Origin: Thunnus maccoyii
Taxonomy: Eukaryota > Chordata > Actinopteri > Scombriformes > Scombridae
Assembly: GCF_910596095.1 (NCBI RefSeq)
Contig: NC_056539.1
Coordinates: 18,963,001-19,027,000 of the forward strand
DNA: 64,000 bases
Direction of reading: 5' to 3'
The notes below the pieces were generated by a model. The model made no database searches. It saw nothing but the letters and a program-made list of their open reading frames with translations, and was not told the origin of the DNA. Within the stretch, counting starts at the first letter, position 1. Each line of letters begins with the position of its first letter. This document shows positions 1 to 12,200 of this stretch, in pieces. A program made the position numbers and the translations under genes.

Positions 1-3000
1 ACAGGCAGAGAAGTGACTGGTCCTCAATGGAACGGAGATTCCTGATTTTGGCGAGGCCTCCATGTGATTGTGCAGTTTCATTGATGGCTCGGCCATGCCA
101 GCTTGAGGATAATCAGAAGTGATTCATGTATGCGAGTCACAATGCTGCAGTGGATTGAATTTGTTTCATCTACGGTTCTCTCCATCACTTATCAGCGGAA
201 TGAACCGCACAGCAAATAAATGGAGGGTAGACAATAGCCGCCGTTTGTAAGGGCACTTTTCCCACAGTCCTATCTGTCATGAAAATGGACACACACTGAC
301 ACAAGGACAAAGCGACAGACAGACGCACACTCGAACCCGACTTCCGAGAGTGTCTACAGTAAGGACATTCCTGTGCTCCACACGCCTCGATCATTGTCTG
401 CTGCAGCCGTGCCTCAAACAAAAGAGGCGTCCTCTCTGCCTCCTCTGCCTCAATGCCACCGAGCAGTAAAATGTAACCATGTTACCCTATAAATGAGACT
501 CCTCTCCCCTCAGTTTTTATAGCCGGTTGATGGAATCTATATGTATGAGGAGCCCTTTTCACTATCTCCATTTAAAAACTTCAATAAATGCTTCCATGGC
601 ACAGTTTATTTCAATGGGCCAGCACAAAGGAGAGCCCCCTGTAAATCAATGCTTTTGTTTAGAAAAAAATACTCCCCAATATCATTCAGCAGAAGTCTTG
701 TGATACTCATGCTGAAACTGTAAGACCTATAGAAATCTACAAGATAATGCTTTTCTCTGTTTTAATTTCCCTCACACGAAGAGAGACACATAAGCAGCCT
801 TTGAAAGGAGACTGTATAGGCTCTCATATATGGGGCAGCGAGGGAGAAATTGGCAAAAGCTAAAGTTTCGCCCTGAAAGAATGTAAAGCCCATGACAAAA
901 GCGACTACGAGGAGAAACGGAGAACAGGTGGTCATCGCTGCGTTCCCCAGCCTCAGCCCACAGACATGAAATCAGCCAGGGGGTTTAGATTTCAGCGATA
1001 AAGACCCTGAGGTTTGTTTGCTCTTTATGTCTGCAAAGATGTGTGAAAAGATGCCGGACCTCTAACCTCTTCCCAAGTCTCCCACCAGCCTTGGGCTGGC
1101 AATAAGAGGTTAAAGATTCAAGCGCGCAGGAAATCGTCTGTCGGCGCTTGTTTGGGAAGGACATATTGGATATGTGGGTGGAGGACGAGGCCTTGACCTC
1201 TGTATATATCTGTAGTGTTGCTGGAGATCTTAAGGCTGTGCTTGGGAGGAAATGAATAAACAACCACCCCTGGTGGTATGTAGTTAAAAAACTGGCACGC
1301 AGTATAAAAGGGTGAAATTAAATGAAACTTTATCTTCTTTAATTATCAAGATGGCAGATTCATTCTGGATCCAAACAACGGAATACCTACCGTACAAGTA
1401 CTGACTTCCTATTAAAATGAAAGAACATTTAGTGTGTGTGTGTAGCACTGTTTCGAAGGGATAAGGTCTTGTATCACCTTTTAAATTATTATGTTGATTA
1501 ATCTAGTAGAGCATGTTGATGGGATAAGAACCCAACTGGAATTTATGCCTAAATGACTCAATGCACTAAGTGTTTTATTAAATTTGGCAAAGAATACACA
1601 GTAATATGTGCAGTACTTGTATCTACACCCAAACCATGCTTAAGCTCAGCAACTTTCACATGAATACATCTTCTCCCCTGCTGCGATAAATACAAACCAC
1701 TTTATTGTTTTTTGTAATTTTGGTGGATGTTTGATGTTCGGTGGTGCATTAACTAGCTCCATACTGTTCATATATTAAATTACAGTCACAGTTATATTAC
1801 ATGTTCATAATTCATGTATTTCATACTTGCTAGCACACTTAATATATGTCAAGATAATAAAAAATATATTGATAAACAATTTTTTACTCTACAAGACAGA
1901 TCACTGTGGTGCTTCAAAGTAAAATCAACATAAAGAAAATGAACAATGATGAAATGAGTAAAGAAACTGAATGGAGATACTGTAATACCTGCACATACAG
2001 GCTGAGACGGGCTGATCTGCCAGCCAGGGGGGCCATGCAGTGTTTAACTGTGCGTGTGTTTTACTTTCTGTCTTTGTGTGTTTGTGTGTGTGTGTGTGTA
2101 ACCATGTGTGTCTTCTCCTTATCTATTTCCATCTGTGTGTGTGTGTGTGTGTGGTTTAGGGTTGTTGTAACCATAGGAGCATGATGACAGACGAGTGGAG
2201 GGAAGGGCAGGTTGGGTAATCGGGCAGCAGGCAGACCTTCAGGTGTGTGATAAAGTAGAGGTGGGGTGGAGAGGATGAAAAGGGGCATGAGTGAATTTTA
2301 TGTGTGTGTGTGTGTGTGTAGCAGAGTTCTGCTTGGGTGAGCTTGAAGAATGCCCATGTGGATCCTGGCGGGGAGAGAAGGAGCTCCTTTCATCACGTGT
2401 AGCCCACTCCACCCCAATTTTTTCCTCCATCTTCCAGGGACCCACCCACCCCCCCCCTTCCCCATTTATCCCTCCTGCTCACTTCCTTCATTATTAACAG
2501 GAAACCTTTTTTTTAAAAGAAAGTGGACGCATGCTTTCCAGCTCATTCACAATCCACCTCATCTTGCTTTTTTTCCTTTACCTCTTTCCCCTCTCTCTCT
2601 CTCTTCTCTAACCCTTCCCTCCCTCCCTCTCCTCTGTAGCGTGGGAGCTGTCAGTGGCGTTTGCACTGACACACACTCAGAGCCCCGGCAGCAGGCAAGT
2701 CCCTGTGCTTTAAAGGGCAGCAGCTAATTAGCCATAATGGCTTCCATTTTGTCCCGGCCTTGCGTCATGCCTTTGATTTTGTGATTGGGAGCGCCTAGGG
2801 GGGAATACCAGACAATTTTCCATGTCTAATTTGTGTTGAAGGGGAGGTGGGTGTGATAACAATGATGTCAGGGCAAAAGGAAAACCATTTTCGTGTTTTC
2901 CCACTGAGTGATATGGACTTTGTCCTTGTATTCTTGAAGTAGGTAATTAGTTCTCACGCAGTAATGGAGGGTTTGTTTCTCTTTCTGTTGGTGAAACTGT

Positions 3001-4680
3001 TTGAGGCTGGAAAATAAGGTGTGATGTCACAAGATGTGTGCAAATTTTATGTTCATGCTGTCAACATTTGAAACTTTTTTACAGGAAGATTTTAGCCATT
3101 GTAGCCATAATGTTAGAACTGGCTGACTGCCAAATTATCACATTGCATTTTGGGTTTTCTAATAACACCTATGCTCTTTTTGAGGGTGGTCCACCTCAGT
3201 TAAAACAAATGGACTACTTTTAATCATTAGACACTTGTAACAAGTTTTCAAGGATTTATTACATTATTGGACTGCCAGACTGCTTTGAACACAGGAAGAC
3301 ACAATATGTTTAAGGTTTGATGAAGTGCTTTACATGTTCAAATCCCTCATATTTATTTCATGAAAAATTTCTGCTGAATTTAAGGAATTTAAGGAATTTT
3401 TGATCACCTTTTTTAATTTAAAAACAATCTTTAATTTTCCTTGCTGGAAAGCATCACACAGTCATCCATGAATACCAAGAATCAGGGACCATCCTGCAGG
3501 TGTAAGGGTGACCTCTGCACTAACCTGGAGAACTTCCATTTAAACCCTGAAACTGTCCCTTGCTTTCACCCCCTGCCCCCTCATTCCCCCATGGATCAGG
3601 TTGACTGGTGAACTATAGAGGCAGAACCCTTTGAATCTTCTCAACAAACACACACAAAGAGGCAAACACACATAAACACAAAAATACACACACCACTCAG
3701 GCGCTAATGGTGCTTGAAGCCCGGCACAGCACAGTTCTCCCTGGGAGAAAAAGCAAGAGAGAAAGATGAAGGGAACAAGGACAGGAGAGGCGGGGAGCGT
3801 CAGGTTCCCCCTCGGCATCTCTAAAATAGGTTTATCTCTGCCAGGGAGGTGTCTCTTTGTGTCGCCACGTCGGGGGCTGAAGAGGGAGAGGATGCAGGCA
3901 GCCAGGGTAGAGAGACAAGAACAGGCAGAGAGTGAGAGAAAAAGAGAGATAGAGGATGGGGGGGGGGGGGGTTGAGCCTTCACTGGGATGGGACCACCTG
4001 CGTCGCCTCCTTTGCTGGGAGATTATGCGGGCACACAAAGGAGGGCAGGGGCACTGAGGGAGCCCAGCGTCAGGAGAGTGAGCAGCGTGGAAAGTGGAGC
4101 TGGCGTGTGTGCCAGGGGTCTGCCACATACTGTACCACCACCCCCTTACCCTCCCCACCACATGTCCTCACAACTGCCTCCCGCAGGCTGTTGTCTCTCA
4201 GGATACCTCCGCTCCCCCTTCTTCTCCCGCCTCAGTCTCTACCATATTGTTAAAACAGTGTCAGATGTGGATGCAGTTTGTTCATATTACCTGATATATT
4301 AAGTCTGGCCACTGCTCCCTTAAAAATTATGACCACTGCTTAATTGTGTGCACATAAAGTTTATTGATGGACACTCAAATGTTCGGTTTTGAGAAGTATC
4401 CGCACCCTAAAAAGCCTGTTATGTCAGAAAAGTTAGCTACACTGGCACTTTTAGTGGCCATCTGTCAAATCCATCAGTTCCTTGAATACCTAAAAATGCA
4501 AATGATAGACAGATCAAACTCAAGAGACCTAATAAATAAGTAAATAAATGTTCCTCCCTAGTATACGTGGTTTGTATCTGAATGCGTGGAAGAGTTTTCA
4601 GTCCAAGCAAAGCTGTAGGTAACGCGTTATCTGTGCTGGCTTCATATTTCTCATGACTTGCTGTAGGCTATTTGCATGCA
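1..4680. other. Gene-free stretch, possibly regulatory
   Basis: I see no supportable exon on either strand. The longer open frames here run through TG/CA repeats or low-complexity CT-rich tracts and have no splice-site context. The stretch holds three short (TG)n runs (about 2084-2099, 2133-2151, 2301-2319), a CT-rich block (2560-2640) and a 14-base G run. The block at about 2640-2900 is complex, GC-balanced and contains TAATTAG and TAAT cores typical of homeodomain sites, so it could be a conserved non-coding element. That last point is inference from texture only. Confidence 0.5.
3958..3971 (+). repeat. Poly-G run of 14
   Basis: This is an uninterrupted run of 14 G at the end of a purine-rich (AGAG) tract. 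It is a simple repeat with no evident function. Confidence 0.9.
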
Positions 4681-4693
4681 TGGTAAATGGCTG

Positions 4694-4942
4694 CAATTAT
4701 ATAGCACTTTTATCCAAAGCGCTTCACAATGTTTCTGCCACTCATTCAACCATTCACGCACACTCTCACCCACCAATGGCAGCAAGTTACCATGCAAGGT
4801 GCTGGCACAACCATCGGGAGCAATTTGGGGTTCAGTATCTTGCCCAAGGACACTCCGACATGCAGACAGGAGGAGTCGGAGATAGACACACCGACCTTCT
4901 GATATGTGGACAACCAGTTCTACCACCTGAGCCACAGCCGCA
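4694..4942 (-). mobile_element. tRNA-derived SINE with LINE-like tail
   Basis: Read on the minus strand, the head is tRNA-like, with an A-box-like TGGCTCAGGTGG near 4930. It is followed by a region resembling the teleost SINE body (TCCTTGGGCAAGATACTGAA near 4855-4835). The tail has the form AAGCGCTTTGGATAAAAG and then TATATAA, which matches LINE-type 3' ends widely copied in fish genomes. The B box is degraded. I know this family from its general appearance in teleost sequence and do not assign a formal name. It is an old, non-autonomous copy. Confidence 0.75.
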
Positions 4943-7900
4943 TGGATATTAAAGATCAGCAAATTCCAACATGTATGTTTCGAGTGGATACACTGAGCAC
5001 AGAGGGTGTGGAGTTCCTACATATGCACATTTCCTACAGGTTTCATGCCTCACAAGTTGATTTTGACACCCTTGTGCAGCTGTTGCTCTTTTTCTGATCT
5101 TTCCTATTTTGTATTTGAATCTCCTTCACCTCAGAAGCTCAGAGATGCCTGAACCGAAACTTATTTTTCTACTTAGTTTCAACTTTAGCATAATCTGACT
5201 ATCAGTCCTTTTGTGTATTTAACCATCTAAAGTCATTATTAAATTATAATTATATTATAATATTATTATTATTATAATATGCTCACCACAAGTGTAATCA
5301 CTGCTGTAGTAGCCTTGAATCAAATCCCAGAATCTGATGTTACTTTCTTTTATGCTACTGCAGGTAGTTTTCGACTGCAGCTGCCTAATCTGGAGTATTG
5401 AGAAAACAATAATACTACCAGGAAGAGGTTATTTTCCTGTTATTCGTAGAAGGAAACTGCATTGTCAGCAACAAACTAGTTTTTCCCACCAGCTCTGTTA
5501 CTTGGTTTGTCTTTCAGTCTCTTTCCTCATTGATCTGCAATTCATCCATCACTGTACTATGTGAAGTTGATACATTGTGGTTAAACTACCACAGCCCCTC
5601 CTCCTTGATGTTGGGGATGGTCCCACAGCTGTGAACCATGGTCCCCAGCGTGGATGTTACCATCAATGATTGGTCAGTTCCCATTGTTTCAGGCACTGTC
5701 ACTGGTCAAGATTAATAGCTGTTTCTGGTTAATTATTCCAGGCCTGGGTATTGGTCTGCAGATGAACCTCAGCTAACCCCCAACTTCTCCATCAACGTAC
5801 AATGACTTCATTTGGACTTCCCCATTCAGTGCAGCCAGCCCTTAAATCTAATAATTGCCAAGTTCCTTTTGTCTTTTTGCTGATGCGGGCTATTAGCAGA
5901 GCAGCAAGAGCATCTTGGGCCAGGTCTGGGCCATGCCATTTTTGATGGAACTGTAACAGTCTCGCCCCCCCCTCCCCTCTTGTTGTCCTTCTTCTTCTTC
6001 CCAAGAGGTCTGTGAGGAACCCGCAGACCTCAGCAAATTCTCAGCCTAAGGTGAAGAAGAGAACAGAGAGAGAAGGAGAACAGAGGGGGACCGACCACAG
6101 AGGCAACCTGTGCTTCTCAAGGTCTGGCTGAATGGGGATTTTTAGGTATTCATTGTGGCCCTCTCTTTCACCAGCTCTCTATTCTTCAAAGTGTTGGCGG
6201 AGCCCTGGCTTGGCGTGGGTCTAAGCTCGCATCCTTCCCAGCAAGAGCTCTGCAGGCCACACTGATGTTCTAATCATAACCCAATAGCAGCACCTTTGTG
6301 TGGAGCGTTGGGAGAACTGAGGACTGGCTTCCTGCTGCTCACAATCCCTTTGTCCCACTGGAAGGTGCCGCAGCCAGGATTAAAGCTGGTCACAATAGAG
6401 GTCACCCCGAAATCTATCCCTCGCTCTCTCTGAGGCTGTGTCTGTAGGGTGCTAACAGTGCGAAGAGGTTGTGTTTCTGAGTGTATTTCAATGTATTTAA
6501 GCTAAACATTTAACTGGTATTATTAACCATAGTAACTTACAGAGGGTGGGTGGTTACATGATTGCTCATTCCCGAGAACAATTCAAAATATGGCTGGTGC
6601 AAACTGAAAACTAGGCTACAAGACAGAATTTAGGACATGTGTTTGTTTATGTGGAGGTGGTTTTGTGTGTGAGTGCAATGGTTTTGGTCTATTAATATGT
6701 CTGCAGCAGTGCAATCATGTATGCCCGTGAGTGTGAATACTTAGTGTGAGAGGTGTATGTAAATTCACACGTCTAAAAATGCAGCCACAAGTCGCGACAG
6801 GTACATTAAATACAATAAACTGGCTATTAGATTAACTGTATTAAAGACTGATTCTAATTTGGTATTTAAGTAAATTCCCCTAAAATTTTCATATAAATAA
6901 ATATCTATTTTGCAGTATCCTTTTGATGATGTCACACAGCAGTATATTTTACAGTCATAAAAACCTTTATGTTTTCTGAACAGAATCTTACAGATTAAAG
7001 TGACATTAAAATGCAGTGACACTCACTAATTTCTGCCTCTGTGCAGAAGCCTCAGACAATGAAGTGACTAGACAAACTCTAGAGAATACAGCTGTTCTCC
7101 ACCCACACTGTCTCCATTTTCCCTACAGACTCACAGATATGTCAAAAATAGGTGAAACAACCTATGATGACACTACTACATTTACACTAGTGAAACCATT
7201 TGCTAGAGAGACAACAGGAAGATACATTTCACTGTATAATACACAGTTATCAAAAAGAATGGGTTTTTTATTAGAATTTTTGAGGCTGTAGTTTGTGGTG
7301 ACATTTGTTTAGGATCACAAGGGACGAAACTATAATGCAAGCCAACACCACAAACAATTCCCAATGAAAAAATAGTTTATCAAAGCCTCTCTGAGACGGT
7401 TCTACAAAAAAAGGATCATTGAAAGTTTCACAAAGGTAGTATTTATTGCTAAAACATTGTATTGGATTGCATTATGTTGCACAGGTGTTACGCTTTTTGT
7501 GCTGAACACCTGCATTTGCCATCAGTTTCATCAACAGTGACAGTTGACTGAATTAACTGCATGTAGACTCAAAACATACAGAAAACATACACAAGTAACT
7601 GTGTTGACATTTAATATCTACATGTCCATTTGTTCAGGAATTAAAAATAACAGCTTTTTTTGATTTGGTTGACTGCCATGCATGTTTAATAATTCTATTA
7701 GCCTTTTAAAAGGTCTTATAATTCAGGCTTTTTCTTAACGTACAGAGAGCCATGTAATCCTTCAGTTGAAGTTAAGCATAGAAATAACTAAAATTGTCAG
7801 TGTTCACTCAAGTGTGGTGAAATTAAATCTCCACCCCTAATGAGACATAAGTCGGTTATCTTTATAGTTTGTCCCAGTTTTCTGACAATTCCTCTTAAAC

Positions 7901-8969
7901 GCTTGTGTAGTGGCCATCCCCCGTGACACTGACAAAGATCATAATGATGACCCTGAGGATGAGCCCACATTCCTCTCCCTAGCACACTCCCTCTCTCTCT
8001 CATCTCCACCATGCAGACCCCCAGCCGTCATGTAATAAATGTTTAGTGCCATAATCAATTTGCAATGCTTGGGGAGCATCTCTCTTGATTTAGCCTGTAA
8101 AAAAAGGGGAAAGAGAGAGAGAAAAGGATGAGGCAGAACACAGAGGACAAGAAGGATCCCTGTGAATGTGGCGAGAGTGCGAGGCGAGGATGAGGGAACA
8201 GGGGGGGCTATTAGAGAAAAGACTTCCCGTGGCGTAAATAGTATTCATGGATGACAGAGTGGTCATGGAGGATAGACGAGGGTCCTCTTCTCTGTGGAGC
8301 TCGAGCTGACTCATTCTCCGCCTGGCTTTTCTTTTACTGACGTGGCTCGCCAAGGGGCTCTTTTGTGCCCTAGCAGCAGGTAGCAATGGAGTGGCAGGTC
8401 AACTCTCGGTCCAACACAACCACCCCCTTCTCCCACTGACTCCTGCTGAGTGTTTCTATGTGCAAAAGGGAAAGCGTAAGATTGTGCATGTGTGTGTGTG
8501 TGTGTGTTGGTCTGTGTGATAGGAGAGGGGAGTTCATAGCAAATCACAAATGTAATTTCTTTAAACATAGACTACCATCTTTGACGCATATTCTCAGTTT
8601 AGTTCTGTGTTAAAACCTTTTAATTGGATCTTTTTGGATCTAATGCACTCACCTTACTGTGTGTGTGAGAGTTTACTATCAGCGATTGCTGTGGGAAAAA
8701 ATATTCAAATCCATTTAAGATTTGATTTAGATTTTCAGAAAACAAACAATTCTTGACTCTTGCTACCAGATCATCATTGACCCAGAGCAGCCATAGCTTT
8801 TATATTGTAGGGTTTCTAGCTGCTTGGATGCTTTTTGTCCTGGACATTTTTCTCTTTCTCTCCCCATGCTAACTCTAACAGTTTTCCCAGTGGGTGGTTC
8901 ACTCGTCCACAGGGCTGCCGAATGGAGTTGCCCACATAGCACGAAGCCTAATCGAATAACCGCCCCAGC
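4943..8969. other. Gene-free stretch
   Basis: No exon can be supported. It contains an AT-rich microsatellite-like patch (ATTATTATTATA, about 5235-5280), a more GC-rich block at 5580-6460 and a TG run at 8489-8507. Texture alternates between AT-rich filler and unique, complex blocks. No RNA gene was seen. Confidence 0.45.
8489..8507 (+). repeat. (TG)n microsatellite
   Basis: This is a short perfect TG dinucleotide run, a simple repeat common in fish intergenic DNA. Confidence 0.9.
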
Positions 8970-8990
8970 GTGGTGCCCAGCGTGAGTGTC

Positions 8991-9254
8991 GTCCCCAGAG
9001 GGGAGCTTGACCAGAGGCTGCAGGTACCTTTCATTGTCGCCTGGCAGGCCGGCTCCTTTCTCTAACATCCCGCTGCTAGAAATTTGTTGTCCCCCTCTGG
9101 GTGTCTTTTTGAGAGTGTCAGCTGTGGGGCCCCTGATGGGAGATTTGTTGATATGATAACTCGATTAGACTACAGGATAGATGACATGGTGGCAGCAGGC
9201 CAGTCAGCAGCACACAGGGAGGTGCTGACTCCTCTGCTTAACTTCTCCTCAGGA
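8991..9254 (+). repeat. Copy A of a duplicated 264-bp element
   Basis: This segment aligns without any gap to 44666-44929 in the same orientation. My hand count gives about 37 mismatches in 264 bases (roughly 86% identity), and weaker similarity extends about 20 bases upstream. It lacks a tRNA head, terminal inverted repeats, a poly-A tail or flanking target duplications, so it does not look like a common SINE or MITE. The frame that is open in the other copy meets a TAA stop here, and differences fall at all three codon positions. It is most simply a duplicated non-coding element, though an unrecognised dispersed repeat is possible. Confidence 0.7.
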
Positions 9255-12200
9255 GCCCAGTGCTCAGCACCTGCCCTTGCCTAATCAGCCTCACTGCCCA
9301 GGATGGTGGCCAGAGGAAAGGTTGAGGTCAGGGCCTGTTTATATGTGAAGGATGGTACAGCCTGACATTGGCCTGTAGCTCCTTAGCATCCAAAGGACTC
9401 TCACTCCTTTAATGGCTAGAATGTCTCTCAGGGTCAACACACAGGAAAGGCATCTGAAACATCTTAAGTGTCTCTCAAAGAGTCCTCCATTGAAAAATCC
9501 TGAGCAAAAGCAGACAGTTGCTCAATTAACTTTCTGTTTAGGTCTATTATGTAAGTAATTACTGTTGTAATTCTCTATCATGTGAGGTAGGCCTTGGGGA
9601 TTTTTTTTACCACTGGTAAGTAAAAGGCTGCACAGTTTCTACTTGAGTTTGTTGTGGAAGGTATTTACAGTAATTAGGCGTGAAAATTATTTTAACATTC
9701 ATATTTCCAGATCTCCGCCCAGGAGTCTTGTGATCTTGTTCTGCATGTCATCTCTCTACAATGCTGTTATCAATGGCAATTCAGCTACTTTTCACTGTTG
9801 AAATCAGATGGTATAAAATTCTCCAGGGTTTCATTAGCAAGGATCGCAGGGGCCCTCAAACTTTCCTCACAGGTTTTCAGCACTGTTAGGACATCCAAAA
9901 ACACTTTCGGTTGCACAATACCTTCTCTGTATCTCCTCCAGGTTATTCACTGCACGGTGCACTGGGGCCACTCAAGTCAATTAAGTTCACATCTCCACTT
10001 TGGCCAAACAAGGGATTGTGGCGATATGAGGAGCGCTAAAGACCAACAGGAGCCTCCCCTTCCCAGCCCAGGCATTGAGGAGCAGCAAAAAGGACACCAA
10101 ACAAAGGGCGGCCCCTCTGTGTCTCAATGACTCCTCTCTTTGTTGCCTTCTTGGGCCCTATAAAGGAAGAGGGACGCTCTTGTTTGCCCAGGAGGTGGTT
10201 TAATGGCCCCGGGCAGAACAATGGCACCACATTCAAGCCATCCAGAGGGGCTCATTATATGGGGCTGTCCCAAAGCACAGGGTCCCTGGACGTTCCCACT
10301 GGAGCACTGGGTGAATGGTGGCGATGGGCGGGGCGGGCCAGGGAGGGCATACAGGGGGGAGAAAGGAGACCATTGAGGTGACAAGCAGGTTCCATCTGCC
10401 CCCAGTGCCTCCTCACCTTGCACCACGGCAGCTAGGGGCCTCTCCGTGCACAAAGGGCAAATTTAGTGTGTCGGGGTGGCTTAAAACGCTCACTTTAGAA
10501 GAGACTATTGAGGGAAATATCAACACTGTAGACCACGCAATGGTGCATTCAGCCTCTCCTGCCCCCTTCCCATTGACCGAGTTCCTTTTCCTTTCAGCTC
10601 TTTTCTCCTTTTGGCTCCATTCAAGTCCCACTTCTCTCATCTCCCAAACTCTTCAGTCCAGGCCATTTTTCCCATACCTTGCAAAGGGGCGGATGACAAG
10701 AATTAAGTTAGTTCTGGCCCAGCCCAAAGGTTTTGTCCTCTCTGAGCTGTGGCAGGTAGCTGTGGCCAGGATGAGCCGGATCATCAATCACTAGCCAATC
10801 CTCTATTGGGATCTGACACAGGCACCAAGGACCTCAGATGTCAAGAGACAGCACAGATAGGATGGCACTTCACTAACTGAAGGGTTTTGTAGCTTGTGGC
10901 AGTTGGTGCACATGGGTGATGTCTGGCAAAATTAGTGTTATGGAATGTAAATTTAATCCATTAAAGAAAGAACCCAACCTCGGTACTCTGTATTTATTTT
11001 TATGGTTCTTCATAGCTCTTTCATAACTCCAGTCAGCTTTCTACCTTTATGTCTCTACGTATCTCTCTTTGGAGGTAACCCCATTTATGACTCAGATGAC
11101 AGTATCATCATGGAGATGTAGAGGGGTGCTTACATCAAGTGGTTACATCATGTGATATAGACTATACTACAATAGTACAGCAGGCTAAACCTACCTAGAT
11201 TATAATTAAGCTAAACATAATTCGTGTTTTTCAAATATTGGCCTCCAATTAACTTGAATGTACCACTGCAGCTCATCATCATCAAGTGCTATGCATGTTT
11301 CATTCAGTTTCATACTTTTTGAATACAGTAAATTAGTTATGTTTTTTGTCAAAAAGCTTCACAAATAAACTTCCTCATATTCAGAACACACAAAATAAAG
11401 GTAATTGTCACAACATACTCACAATGGACAAAAACTCACTATACAAAGCAAGCTTTTGAATTTTCTACATCCAGGGAAGTTTGATTTAACTCATTCTTTG
11501 TACTCATTTATACACATTCACATGTGGAAGCTGTCCAGTAAAACAACTGTACTCTATTTTTAGTAACTCAGCAGCTAAACAGCATCAGCTGGGGACAGAG
11601 ATCCCAAGGCACTTAGTTAGTTAATGAGGAAGCGTTTTCTTTAATCATTGATCTTTTCAAAAACAGTCCAGAGATGCAAACTATTGACATTGACTACTGC
11701 TACCTAGTTTTTTTCAGAAGGTGGGTACTGAGGTTGTTTGGATAACTGGTAGAAAATACAATAGTATTCACTCTGTCCAAAACTGACCTGATGATCACCT
11801 TCAAATATAACATCAAAGAGACAAAACTCAGTTTTCAAACCCAGTGTAAAAGTAGGTTTATGTAGTGACTGAAAATCTAATTCCTTGAAATAACTGATAA
11901 TTATTGCATAAACAGTCTTTCTTTGTGTAATACGAAATCTAAATCACGAAATCCAACTCCTCTTACACCTGCTGTTCACATACACATTATTATTTCGAAG
12001 TTTTAAAAAACTTTGTAAATTGCTCTCATTCTAATTTTTCCATGATCACTTTTTAAGTCAGATAACTATTATCAAGATGCCACAATTTTGACCTTTTCCA
12101 ATTTATTATTGGTTGTTTTCAGTGTTTGTGATGATTATGATATTGTCAGATGCCTAAAATGTAAAACAGTTCAATGATTTGGCCCTTTTCCACTCATAGT

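Noticed and set aside
4651..4962. Open frames on both strands of about 100 codons
   Set aside because: They lie within a SINE copy and are not genes.
10315..10794. Open frame of 159 codons
   Set aside because: No splice context, no recognisable domain and a composition like GC-rich non-coding DNA. Probably chance.
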